Shown one piece after another: positions 7,200-15,240 of a stretch of 39,610 nucleotides of DNA (positions are counted from its first letter, which is position 1; every line of letters begins with the position of its first letter). Origin of the DNA: an uncultured Schlesneria sp. (GTDB lineage Bacteria > Planctomycetota > Planctomycetia > Planctomycetales > Planctomycetaceae); assembly GCA_903904835.1 (NCBI GenBank), contig CAIVEI010000163.1, positions 1 to 39,610 of the forward strand, read 5' to 3'. The position numbers were made by a program, and so were the translations under genes. The notes beneath the pieces are model-generated. The model searched no databases. It was not told where the DNA came from and saw only the letters and a list, made by a program, of their open reading frames with translations.

Positions 7200-8422
7200 G
7201 CCTGATCTCGCTCGAATACGGATCTACCGGACGCTGGGAAGGCGATCTGTCGAGCGAACGTCTACTCTTTTCGCATGCAGGTCCGGCACCGATCACCAAT
7301 CCACTGGCGTCGGTTTTGGAGGGTGTGCATCAGCCGCTTGAATTTCCGGCGCTCGAATTGGCCATGGTTCCCGGCGATCGTGTCGTCATCGTGCTGGATC
7401 GCGCGGTCCCGTCGGCGGCGGAAATTATCAGCGGAATCTGGTCAGCGTTTGTTTCGGCTGGGATTGAGCCCGGTAACGTCCTGATTCTTCAGCCTGCCTC
7501 AATGACCCCGATCAAGCTCGCTGATCCTCGTCGTCTGTTACCAGCGGAAATTCGCGAACAGGTCGCTTGGAAGATTCACGATCCGACCGTTGTTGATGGC
7601 ACAGGCTACCTTGCATCGAGCGCGGCTGGGGAACGGCTGTATCTTTCAAGGGAAGTCCTGGACGCAGACTTTGTTTTACCGATCGGGCGATTCGGGTTTG
7701 ACGCCATGCTAGGTCGGCGCGAATTGACGAGTGCGTTCTACCCGGGATTATCAAATCCCGAAGCGTTTGCGAAAACGCTCGGCCAGGGCCATCAGGAACT
7801 TGGTCCGGATGATGAACGACCACTCCGGCAACTCGTCAACGAAGTGGCTTGGTTACTGGGAATTCAATTCGCCATCCAGGTCCTTCCTTCGCGAAGCCAC
7901 GCGGGGATGGCAGGGGTTTTGATGGGGAATACCGATCAAGTGGCCCAGCGGGGAAGAAAGCTGCTTGATGAAAACTGGCGAGTGACCCTCGACCAGCGCG
8001 GTGAAACAGCAATTGTCGCAATCCCCTCCAGTGGCGATGAAACCTCGTGGGCGGACTTGGGTGCGGCCGTGGATGCGGCACGAAAATTAATCGTGCAGGG
8101 TGGCAAAATCATTGTGCTGTCCGACTTGGCCGCCGAACCAGGAGCCGGTGTCGACATGATTGGCAACTGTCGGTCAGCGAAATCCGCTTTGCAGCCATTA
8201 CGCAAAGCCGCTCCTCCCGATGTTCTTCCCGCATCACAAATTGCCGCCGCTGCCGATTGGGCGTCAGTCTATCTGCTCAGCCAGCTTGACAGTCAGTTCG
8301 TCGAACGTACGTATATGACCCCGATTGAACACGAACGGGAAGTCAGTCGCCTGCTGCAGAATTGTGACGGTTGCGTCGTGCTGGCGGGTGCTCAACACAT
8401 TTACAGCGAAATCCAGGAATGA
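7196..8422 (+). CDS. LarA-like (lactate racemase N-terminal domain) protein
   Basis: 408-residue protein related to the LarA/DUF2088 family, whose founder is the nickel-pincer lactate racemase. The N-terminal part has the fold pattern of the family: DRVVIVLDRAVPSAAEII near residues 61-78, LILQPAS, and later GRFGFDAMLG with YPGLSNPEAF and AWLLGIQFAIQVLPS. The usual Asp-x-Thr-Arg-Pro motif of LarA is replaced by DRAVPSA, so racemase activity with the same chemistry is doubtful. A WKIHDP segment resembles the later histidine region of the family. It starts in the ATGA overlap with thyX (ATG 7196), so the thyX stop and its own start are fused. A glycosidase-like gene follows after 19 nt. I call it a family relative of unknown reaction. 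Confidence 0.65.
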   Translation: MSLISLEYGSTGRWEGDLSSERLLFSHAGPAPITNPLASVLEGVHQPLEFPALELAMVPGDRVVIVLDRAVPSAAEIISGIWSAFVSAGIEPGNVLILQPASMTPIKLADPRRLLPAEIREQVAWKIHDPTVVDGTGYLASSAAGERLYLSREVLDADFVLPIGRFGFDAMLGRRELTSAFYPGLSNPEAFAKTLGQGHQELGPDDERPLRQLVNEVAWLLGIQFAIQVLPSRSHAGMAGVLMGNTDQVAQRGRKLLDENWRVTLDQRGETAIVAIPSSGDETSWADLGAAVDAARKLIVQGGKIIVLSDLAAEPGAGVDMIGNCRSAKSALQPLRKAAPPDVLPASQIAAAADWASVYLLSQLDSQFVERTYMTPIEHEREVSRLLQNCDGCVVLAGAQHIYSEIQE

Positions 8423-8441
8423 AAAACGGCGATTCGAGGAA

Positions 8442-9503
8442 ATGATGATTCGAAACCCAGGCGCCATTTTGATCCAAGCATCTGAAGTCGACGGTCGCAA
8501 GACTTGCCCGGATTGGCTTTTTTCAGACCGCCGATTGCCGCAGCGTTATCAGACTCGATTCAAAAAAAGGTTTTCTCAGTCATTCCGTCGCGTTGCGTTG
8601 GCCCTTTTCTTACTCGCCACATTCAAAGCAAATGCTGACGAAAATTTTCCGCCCGAGTTGACTCAATTCGTTCCGAGCGAGCGCAATCCAATCTTTACCG
8701 CAGCGGGTCCAGGCCACTGGGATGTCAAGATTCGTGAGCGAGGTTGGATTCTTCGCGAAGGGAATCAGTGGAAGATGTGGTACACGGGATACGACGGAAC
8801 CCGCCCCGGCCAGAAAATGCTCGGGTATGCGACTTCGTCAGATGGGATTGTCTGGCAGCGTTTTCCGAAGAATCCCATCTATTCAGAACACTGGGTAGAA
8901 GATGTCTGTGTCATCCCACACGACGGACTGTACTACATGTTTGCGGAAGGGGTAGAAGACCGGGCACAACTACTCACATCGCGCGACGGCATTACCTGGA
9001 ATCGGGTTGGTCGACTCGATGTCCGGCTCGTTAATGGCGAACCAATTCCAGATGGACCTTACGGAACGCCGACCGCCTGGTTTGAGAATGGCCAATGGAA
9101 CTTGTTTTATGAACGAGGCGATCGAGGAATCTGGCTCGCCAGGTCTTCGGACACCAAAGTTTTCACCAACGTGCAGGACGAACCCGTCATGCAGCCCGGA
9201 CCAGAAAATTATGATTACAATCAGATCGCAATGAATCAGATTATTCGGCACAAAGGCCGCTATTACGCGGTCTATCATGGCGCCAGGAAACCTGAAGACC
9301 CGACGCAGTCCAGCCTCTGGTCAACGGGAATTGCCACGTCCTCCGACCTGATTCATTGGAACAAATTTGCTGGTAACCCGCTACGACCGATTGCCGAGAA
9401 CAAGTCCAGCGGCCTCTTGATCTTTGATGGTGACCGCTTTCGTCTCTACACCATGCATAACGAAGTGAATTTGCATCTGCCGAAAGTTGTCAAAACACCT
9501 TGA
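8442..9503 (+). CDS. Secreted beta-propeller glycosidase-like protein
   Basis: 353-residue protein with a long N-terminal extension and an export signal: the basic stretch ending KKRFSQSFRR, then VALALFLLATFKANA, with cleavage likely before DENF. The mature part repeats short blades of a five-bladed propeller as in GH43/GH32 and related families: WKMWYTGYDG, GYATSSDGIVWQRF, LLTSRDGITWNRVG, WNLFYERGDRGIWLARSS, IATSSDLIHWNKF. Such proteins bind or cleave plant or algal polysaccharides or oligosaccharides. I cannot fix the catalytic acids by eye. Two ATGs at 8442 and 8445 follow GAGGA at 8436-8440, which is close to them. It is the third gene of the thyX unit. Confidence 0.75.
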   Translation: MMIRNPGAILIQASEVDGRKTCPDWLFSDRRLPQRYQTRFKKRFSQSFRRVALALFLLATFKANADENFPPELTQFVPSERNPIFTAAGPGHWDVKIRERGWILREGNQWKMWYTGYDGTRPGQKMLGYATSSDGIVWQRFPKNPIYSEHWVEDVCVIPHDGLYYMFAEGVEDRAQLLTSRDGITWNRVGRLDVRLVNGEPIPDGPYGTPTAWFENGQWNLFYERGDRGIWLARSSDTKVFTNVQDEPVMQPGPENYDYNQIAMNQIIRHKGRYYAVYHGARKPEDPTQSSLWSTGIATSSDLIHWNKFAGNPLRPIAENKSSGLLIFDGDRFRLYTMHNEVNLHLPKVVKTP

Positions 9504-9531
9504 ATCCAGAATCATTGACCAGGATCGCATC

Positions 9532-9813
9532 ATGAATCCTTCACTCATTGAAAAATCGGAACAGGAAATCACCGGACTCTCGGTTCCATTACGTGCTTTA
9601 TGGCATGCAGCACATGGACATTGGGATCAGGCGCACCGACTGGTGCAGGACGATCCGTCGTCCGATTGTGCCTGGATACACGCCTATCTTCACCGGGTCG
9701 AAGGCGATATCGGCAATGCACACTACTGGTATCGACAGGCAGGAAAGACTCCTGCAACTGGCATTTCGCTCGAACAAGAGCTTAACGAGTTGATCAGTGC
9801 GATGAGTAAGTAG
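9532..9813 (+). CDS. Small conserved protein (WHAAHGHWDQAH type)
   Basis: 93-residue soluble protein starting at ATG 9532, with AGGA at 9521-9524 seven nt upstream. It contains the hallmarks of a small widespread uncharacterised family: LWHAAHGHWDQAHRLVQDD, AWIHAYLHRVEGD, then NAHYWYRQAGK. The regular pairs of helices look like a two-repeat TPR-like mini-solenoid. No enzymatic residues are evident. It sits 28 nt after the glycosidase-like gene, so it is the likely last gene of the thyX unit, just before a long palindrome at 9838-9939. A frame start at 9487 would overlap the glycosidase-like gene and lacks a ribosome site. Confidence 0.75.
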   Translation: MNPSLIEKSEQEITGLSVPLRALWHAAHGHWDQAHRLVQDDPSSDCAWIHAYLHRVEGDIGNAHYWYRQAGKTPATGISLEQELNELISAMSK

Positions 9814-9837
9814 TTGTTGGGCGCGGTCTTTTATTGG

Positions 9838-9939
9838 GGGTGCCACGGTTTTGGACTCTTCGACAAGGCCGTTCCTTCATGCTTCGGTTACGCGGCCGAA
9901 GAGCACGGCCTTACCGAAGACGGTAAAACCGTGGCACCC
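9838..9939. repeat. Long intergenic palindrome, GTGCCAC family copy 1
   Basis: The arms GGGTGCCACGGTTTT (9838-9852) and its exact complement (9925-9939) flank a second imperfect stem: TCTTCG...AAGGCCGT on the left against ACGGCCTTACCGAAGA on the right. The loop holds another stem, CTTCGG (9882-9887) with CCGAAG (9896-9901). The whole unit of 102 nt can fold on itself. It follows the small conserved gene by 24 nt. It shares ends and internal sequence with the element at 18606-18699. Confidence 0.75.
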
Positions 9940-10193
9940 GCTTCTTATTTCAGAAACAGATCGTCCCCAGTAACGCAAACGTCCCATCTGTTGGTCGTTT
10001 CGCCGAGCCGGAGTCGCTTTGCCGATGGATTGCGCGAGAAGCCTGCGGAAGGGGATTCGTGGAAACGACCAGGACTTCCTCGTTCGCCAATCCTTGCTCA
10101 GGCGAGCCGGCTCTGCCAGAATCCCCTGCACCGAGCGATCTTTGGACGCTGCGGTCATTCAGCCAGCTTGTACGTCGGGAAGGATGCCTCGAT
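9940..10193. other. Intergenic stretch before the solute-binding lipoprotein
   Basis: About 250 nt with no credible gene. It contains a 10-nt inverted repeat, TGGTCGTTTC (9992-10001) and GAAACGACCA (10062-10071), and a short perfect palindrome GAGCCGGCTC near 10096. Open frames here are cut by the upstream palindrome and read as random or low-quality sequence. It could be decayed repeat or gene sequence. The end holds the ribosome site GGGAAGGA (10177-10184) of the next gene. Confidence 0.4.
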
Positions 10194-12608
10194 ATGGTTC
10201 GGTCTTGCTTGATTGTTTCTGCGATGTCTTTGTGCGGTCTGTGGCTCAGTGGTTGTACAAAATCAAGCCCTCCGGCCGCTGTGAATCCGACAAAGTCGGG
10301 AACCGTTTCCTCCACAGATTCGAAAAATCCCTCCAAGACCAAAGATGAAACCAGGGAAAAGTTCTGGGACGATTATCCCGACGTTCCCAAAGTCGAAATC
10401 ATGACCGAGGTCAACGGAATCAAGATCCCGAGGATGGCGGCCAAAAGCCTGACAAACTCATTGACGGGCGCGATTCCTGCTGACGTCGACAACGAGCTTG
10501 CGAAGCGGAAGCCGAGTCAACCAGTTACGGGAGATACGCTGACAATCCGGTTTAACGCAGAACCAAAAGTGTTGAATCCCATCACAGAATCGTCTGCCGT
10601 CCAGACGTATATCATGCAATACGTTAATGAAGGGTTGGCCCGCCAGAATCCCGAAACTTTTGAGTTTGAACCCGGCATTGCTAAGAAATGGATTGTGGAA
10701 GACTCGATCAAGCTGTCACCTGACTATCCTGGCCGGGAACGTCGGGTTTCTCTAAAGGATGGAACTCCGCAGGCGTCCTTGGAAATCGATTACGAAGTTG
10801 CTCCTCCCGTGAATGGAAAACCGGCTGAACCGAAAAAAATCAGTTTGGTGACTTCGGACAAGGACGGCAAACCCCTGGGTCATGTCTGGGTTGGCGTCTA
10901 CCCCGTCGGTCGGATTTTAGGGGCGTCAACTACGGGATATCACGAGTGGAGCGACAATCAGGGCAAGCTTGAAGTGAGCGGATTTCCCACCGGGAAATAC
11001 ACGATCAAGACCGGTGATGAACTGTTCGGCCAGGCCGAGAAAAAGGACGATGGTTCGTTGATCGTCAGCCCGGCTACGGCCGAGAACCCACTCAAGGAAC
11101 CACTGACTTTAAAATCAGGCGAATGGCAAGACGTTCAGGCAAAGACGTATACCACATTCTACCTGAATGAAGAGGCTAAATGGTCGGACGGCGTCCCCTT
11201 CACGACGAAAGACATCGAATTCGGCTACGCCTTGCTGAACAGTCCCTATGTTGACGGCGATGCGATCCGAACATATTACAGCGACTTGGTTGAGTGTACT
11301 TCGTTAGGAACACATGCAGTTCGTTTGCGATATCGGCAGCAGTATTTCAAAGCTCCGGAATTTTCGTATGGAATCGCGTTGTATACACCTCCTCACCACT
11401 ACTTCGAAACCATCTTCCGTGAACAGGGGCGAACACTGACGTTGGAGTCGCTGACGCCAGAACAGGAAGCGGCTCAGAAATCGATTAGTGCGCGTGGTCA
11501 GGAATTTGGCAAATTCTTCAATACCGATGAACGTTATAACCGGCACCCCATGGGGACAGGTCCCTACATCGTTGATAAGTGGGAACGAGGCGATCGTGTC
11601 GAACTGGTCCGAAACCCTAATTACTGGGAACCAGCCAAAGCGGGCCATGTCGACCGGATCATCGTGAAGTTTATTATCGACCAGGTTTCCGCGCTTGCTG
11701 CTTTGAAGGCGGGAGAAATCGATTTCTTCTACGATATGTCGGCTGAGCAATTTTTCGAGGACTGGCCAACACTGGAAAAAGAGACACAAGAAACGTACGT
11801 CCGAGGTTCCTGGTTCTCGCCCAGGTTCAGCTATCTCGGCTGGAACCAGCTCTCAACGCCGTTCGCCGATCGACGCGTTCGCATGGCATTGACGATGCTG
11901 TTCGATCGGCAGGAATTTGTTGACAAGAAACTGCATGGCGCCGCTGCCGTTGTTTCAGGGACCCAGTACATGTTTGGGCCCGGATACGATCGTGACGTGC
12001 AGCCAATCGCTTACGATCCGGAAACGGCTCGTGAACTGTTAACAGATGCGGGCTGGATCGATTCCGATAACGACGGAATCCTTGATAAAAACGGCGAAAA
12101 GTTTCAGGTGACTTTGCGGCTTCCCAAGGGAAAACCGATGGCCGAGCAGATGTGTGAGATTTTGCAGAAGAACTTCAAAAGCGTTGGTATCGATCTACAG
12201 ATTCAAACGATGGAATGGGCGTCGTTCATCGAAAAGTTGCGGGCGAAAGAATGCGATGCTGTCACACTGAGCTGGGCGATGCCGGTTGAAAGCGATCCCT
12301 TCCAGATCTGGCACAGCTCGGAAGCGGCGCGAGAGAAGCGAGGCAGTAACACGATTTCATTCAAGAGCACGCAAGCGGATGAACTTATTGAAATGCTACG
12401 CGTAACACTCGACGAAACGAAGCGCAAACGTATTCACCAATCGTTCCATCGCCTGATCGATAGCGAGCAACCTTATACATTTCTATGGATTCCCAAAGAA
12501 TTCGGGGCATATCATAAGAGGTTCCGTAACGTGAAATGGTATCGACTGAGACCTGGATTCGATTTGTCTGAATGGTACGTTCCCAAAGACGAACAGCTTC
12601 ACAAATGA
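10194..12608 (+). CDS. Peptide/oligopeptide ABC transporter solute-binding lipoprotein
   Basis: 804-residue lipoprotein of the SBP_bac_5 (DppA/OppA) family. The N-terminus has a lipoprotein signal ending LWLSGC, so cysteine acylation is expected at C21. Family landmarks are the opening DTLTIRFNAEPKVLNPIT, AKWSDGVPFTTKDIEFGY, HPMGTGPYIVDKWERGD, YLGWNQLSTPFADRRVR and EQPYTFLWIPKEF. The protein is larger than usual (about 500-600 residues). It has an extra segment near residues 180-290 with a carboxypeptidase-regulatory-like pattern (GHVWVGVYPVGRI, GFPTGKYTIKTGDE) inserted before the ligand lobe, and a Ca-binding-like DSDNDGILDKNGE. Start ATG 10194 has GGGAAGGA upstream. The DppB permease follows after 96 nt; no DppC or ATPase follows, so the transporter is incomplete here. 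Confidence 0.88.
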   Translation: MVRSCLIVSAMSLCGLWLSGCTKSSPPAAVNPTKSGTVSSTDSKNPSKTKDETREKFWDDYPDVPKVEIMTEVNGIKIPRMAAKSLTNSLTGAIPADVDNELAKRKPSQPVTGDTLTIRFNAEPKVLNPITESSAVQTYIMQYVNEGLARQNPETFEFEPGIAKKWIVEDSIKLSPDYPGRERRVSLKDGTPQASLEIDYEVAPPVNGKPAEPKKISLVTSDKDGKPLGHVWVGVYPVGRILGASTTGYHEWSDNQGKLEVSGFPTGKYTIKTGDELFGQAEKKDDGSLIVSPATAENPLKEPLTLKSGEWQDVQAKTYTTFYLNEEAKWSDGVPFTTKDIEFGYALLNSPYVDGDAIRTYYSDLVECTSLGTHAVRLRYRQQYFKAPEFSYGIALYTPPHHYFETIFREQGRTLTLESLTPEQEAAQKSISARGQEFGKFFNTDERYNRHPMGTGPYIVDKWERGDRVELVRNPNYWEPAKAGHVDRIIVKFIIDQVSALAALKAGEIDFFYDMSAEQFFEDWPTLEKETQETYVRGSWFSPRFSYLGWNQLSTPFADRRVRMALTMLFDRQEFVDKKLHGAAAVVSGTQYMFGPGYDRDVQPIAYDPETARELLTDAGWIDSDNDGILDKNGEKFQVTLRLPKGKPMAEQMCEILQKNFKSVGIDLQIQTMEWASFIEKLRAKECDAVTLSWAMPVESDPFQIWHSSEAAREKRGSNTISFKSTQADELIEMLRVTLDETKRKRIHQSFHRLIDSEQPYTFLWIPKEFGAYHKRFRNVKWYRLRPGFDLSEWYVPKDEQLHK

Positions 12609-12704
12609 CTTTGTCGTGGATGAAAACGAAAACGTTTGAACGATGAATCTGTCATTCTTCCAGGATGCATGTCCTGAACAATACTTTCGAATTCGAGTAC
12701 TTCA

Positions 12705-13733
12705 TTGGCCACGTACCTTATCAAACGAATACTGCTGATGGTTCCGACGTTGTTCGGAATCCTGCTGGTCTCGTTCCTGGTGATCCGGCTCGCCCCGGGC
12801 GACCCGGCAGCAGAGAAATTCGGCGGCGCAGGCCAGGCCGCTGCAGGAGTGAATGCCGAACGAGGGACTGAAGCTGCGGAAAAGCGATTTCGTGAAAGGC
12901 ACGGATTCGATAAACCGCTGCCTATGCAGTTCGTCCTGTTTCTCAATCGGCTTGCACGTGGCGATATGATCTTCTTCCAGACCGAACAGCGGATCTGGAC
13001 CGAGTTGTGGGAAGCACTCAAGATCACCATGTTGATGAATCTGATTGTGTTCACGCTGATTTACGTCGCAGCCGTGCCCCTGGGGATCATGTCAGCCGCA
13101 TATCCTCGTTCGACGTTTGACCGTTTCTCCACAATGATCTTATTCATTCTCTACAGCCTTCCTTCGTTCTGGGTCGCAGAGCTCTTGCGCGAACTCTTCA
13201 TGCAAAAATGGCTCTGGTCGTATTTCAGATTCGAATCGTCCCCGTTACCGATCCTCGGCCTGAAGTCGCAAAACTTTGACTCGATGACACCGTTTGAACA
13301 ATTCGTCGATTACGGAAAACATATCGTGTTACCCGTGTTGTGCCTGACTTACGGTGGGTTGGCATACGTCAGTCGGCAAATGCGAGCGGGGATGCTCGAA
13401 GTCATCCGGCAGGATTACATTCGCACGGCCGAAGCGAAAGGGTGCGGCAAGGGTCGAGTCATCCTCGTACACGCGCTGCGAAACAGTCTGTTTCCAATCA
13501 TCACCCTGCTGGCGTCGCTGCTGCCATTTCTGGTTGGCGGAAGCGTCATCATCGAGGTCATCTTCAATATTCACGGGATGGGGCTTTTGTCCTACGAAGG
13601 GGTCTTGCGTCGGGAATACGACCTTGTGATGACGACATTGATGTTGTCTGCCATACTGACGCTGGTGGGTATTCTGGTATCTGACATCCTGTACGTTGTC
13701 GTAAATCCAAGAGTCAGTTTTGACGACAAATAG
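12705..13733 (+). CDS. Peptide ABC transporter permease, DppB family
   Basis: 342-residue membrane permease. The N-terminus MATYLIKRILLMVPTLFG is the standard DppB/OppB opening. A periplasmic segment of about 70 residues with ERHGFDKPLPMQFV follows, then about five more membrane helices. The conserved EAA loop that docks the ATPase reads EAKGCGKGRVILVHALRNS. The start is a TTG at 12705 with no clear Shine-Dalgarno, but the protein boundary is well supported by the family's N-terminus. It pairs with the lipoprotein upstream. A DppC partner and ATPases are missing from this locus, so the partners may be elsewhere or the gene may work with another set. Confidence 0.9.
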   Translation: MATYLIKRILLMVPTLFGILLVSFLVIRLAPGDPAAEKFGGAGQAAAGVNAERGTEAAEKRFRERHGFDKPLPMQFVLFLNRLARGDMIFFQTEQRIWTELWEALKITMLMNLIVFTLIYVAAVPLGIMSAAYPRSTFDRFSTMILFILYSLPSFWVAELLRELFMQKWLWSYFRFESSPLPILGLKSQNFDSMTPFEQFVDYGKHIVLPVLCLTYGGLAYVSRQMRAGMLEVIRQDYIRTAEAKGCGKGRVILVHALRNSLFPIITLLASLLPFLVGGSVIIEVIFNIHGMGLLSYEGVLRREYDLVMTTLMLSAILTLVGILVSDILYVVVNPRVSFDDK

Positions 13734-13747
13734 AACGCAGCCTGTCG

Positions 13748-14350
13748 ATGAATCATCAGGACAAGATTCCATTGGCCAACGGAAAAACAGACCCCATATC
13801 CGGTGGCTCATCAGTTCTGAGTTGGTTTTGCGCATCCATCATTGCCGTGACGGCAATATCGATTGCTGCCGCCCATGCACCTCCTCGCATTCGTCTGATC
13901 GGCCTGTTCTCGATTGTTTTTGGTCTAATGGTGGGATGGGTGGTCGTCTGGCTGGCATCGCAACTTCAGGCGGAACCCGGGCGTCGCTTCGCAGTAGTCA
14001 CGGCAGTGTTGCTTTCATTATGCGGATTGATTGGATCAACATGGCAATCATCACGGCTGGATGAATTGCGTTCCATGCAATCAGGCAAAGATGCGCTCGC
14101 CGCACGTTTGATCAAAGAATTTGAACAGCAAGACAAGCAGCCAGTTAGCGACCATCAGCGCCGCTCTGAAGTGACAGAATTCCAAAAGTATCTTTCGCGA
14201 AGGCTTAAAAATCTCGGGAATTGGACCACTCCCTGGCCAGAATGTTTCTGGGTTAGCGAATTGATTGCGGCAGCAATAGCGGCTGGATGGATGTCGTATC
14301 AGAGCATTTCTGCAGCTGTAATAAATGTCCCGGAAGGATCGGACGCATGA
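13748..14350 (+). CDS. Multi-pass membrane protein of unknown function
   Basis: 200-residue protein with about four hydrophobic segments: residues about 22-42, 50-72, 82-100 and 168-190. A charged helical region between the third and fourth (about 105-160) contains many Lys, Arg, Glu and Gln and could form a coiled coil. I recognise no family. It starts 14 nt after the DppB gene and its stop overlaps the acpS start in ATGA, so it is transcribed with both. It is not a DppC permease: it lacks the EAA motif and the family N-terminus. The function is unknown. Confidence 0.7.
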   Translation: MNHQDKIPLANGKTDPISGGSSVLSWFCASIIAVTAISIAAAHAPPRIRLIGLFSIVFGLMVGWVVVWLASQLQAEPGRRFAVVTAVLLSLCGLIGSTWQSSRLDELRSMQSGKDALAARLIKEFEQQDKQPVSDHQRRSEVTEFQKYLSRRLKNLGNWTTPWPECFWVSELIAAAIAAGWMSYQSISAAVINVPEGSDA

Positions 14351-14745
14351 TCATTGGACTGGGAACGGATATTGTCGACGTCGAGCGGATCGCAAAAATG
14401 ATTGCCGAACACGGTGATCATTTTCTCGCCCGCGTCTTCACGAAGGCCGAGATCGCGCATTGTCAGCCACGTCGTGAACCCGCGCCTCACTACGCCGGTC
14501 GCTGGGCGGCCAAAGAAGCGGTGATGAAAGTCCTCGGAACGGGTTTCACAAACGAAGTCGGCTGGACCGATATCGAAGTTCTGGTGAGGCCCAGCGGCCA
14601 GCCCTACATCGAACTGCACGGAACGACGCTCGAAGTCGCAACCCGGCTTGGTATCAACGAAATTCTGGTCAGCATTTCCCACACCAAAAACTACGCCACG
14701 GCGACGGCAATTGGAATGGCAACAAACTCGAACGATCCAAAATGA
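14347..14745 (+). CDS. acpS: Holo-[acyl-carrier-protein] synthase AcpS
   Basis: 132-residue enzyme that transfers 4'-phosphopantetheine from CoA to acyl carrier protein, activating fatty acid synthesis. The N-terminus MIIGLGTDIVDVERI carries the metal-binding Asp (D8), and GRWAAKEAVMKVLG carries the second ligand, Glu (E57). The later SISHTKNYATATAIG segment is typical. Length matches the family (120-130). Start ATG 14347 lies in the ATGA overlap with the membrane protein upstream. The gene converges on the CopZ-like gene, ending 14 nt before its stop. Confidence 0.95.
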   Translation: MIIGLGTDIVDVERIAKMIAEHGDHFLARVFTKAEIAHCQPRREPAPHYAGRWAAKEAVMKVLGTGFTNEVGWTDIEVLVRPSGQPYIELHGTTLEVATRLGINEILVSISHTKNYATATAIGMATNSNDPK

Positions 14746-14758
14746 CTCTTCGACTTGG

Positions 14759-15208
14759 TCAGGTCGCACGTCGTTGCTTGCACTTCAAAAAATAGCCCTG
14801 CACTTCGGCAACGCATGAGCGACCGTTGGGAGCCAGGGTTGTGCAGCGGGCTTCGGGGGACTGCGCTTTCAGAATGGCCGCCTTGGTGCGAACGACCGTC
14901 CCTTCGGCCAGATCGTCCTCAATGTCGTCGCGTTTCAGTCCGAAGCAACTGCAAATCGGTGCGTCGGGGTCCTTGATGGGGATCGGACCACTCAATGACG
15001 CTCGTGTAACCGTACCTGAAAAGTCATCGAAGTAAACGATCTCACATTGACTGGCGGGACAGAAATAGGCCGACTCCGCGAGATTCCGGCGAAGATCTGT
15101 GGTCAATTGAGCGTTCAGAGTTTGAGGGCCAACTGGCTGGCCAATCGATTCGCACCGGGGACAGCGGCTAGCCACTTCGTCCGGTTCGCGCATAAAGGCT
15201 TTATTCAT
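14759..15208 (-). CDS. CopZ-like zinc/[2Fe-2S]-binding protein
   Basis: 149-residue cysteine-rich protein. The N-terminal part has CPRCESIGQPVG (C16, C19) and FCPASQCEIVYF (two more Cys), the pattern of the zinc-binding domain found in the N-terminal half of CopZ-type proteins. The C-terminal part, CSCFGLKRDDIEDDL then a Cys about 33 residues on and NGRSC, resembles the BFD-like [2Fe-2S] domain. No heavy-metal-associated (HMA) domain is present. It may act as a small electron carrier or metal chaperone. It is downstream of the anti-sigma gene on the same strand (32-nt gap), so it may belong to the ECF-controlled unit. An alternative start at the second Met (15193) is possible. Confidence 0.75.
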   Translation of the reverse strand: MNKAFMREPDEVASRCPRCESIGQPVGPQTLNAQLTTDLRRNLAESAYFCPASQCEIVYFDDFSGTVTRASLSGPIPIKDPDAPICSCFGLKRDDIEDDLAEGTVVRTKAAILKAQSPEARCTTLAPNGRSCVAEVQGYFLKCKQRRAT

Positions 15209-15240
15209 ATGTCATCAAGTCGTTATCATTCGTGAGTGAA

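Noticed and set aside
9950-10342. 130-residue minus-strand frame between the palindrome and the lipoprotein gene
   Set aside because: It overlaps the start of the lipoprotein gene, has no ribosome site and no recognisable domain; it could be decayed sequence, but I cannot support a gene.
11304-11789. 161-residue minus-strand frame inside the solute-binding lipoprotein gene
   Set aside because: It lies fully opposite a strongly supported SBP_bac_5 gene and has no domain features.
14299-14769. 156-residue minus-strand frame opposite acpS
   Set aside because: acpS is unambiguous on the plus strand, with conserved D8 and E57 motifs; the opposite frame is a shadow.
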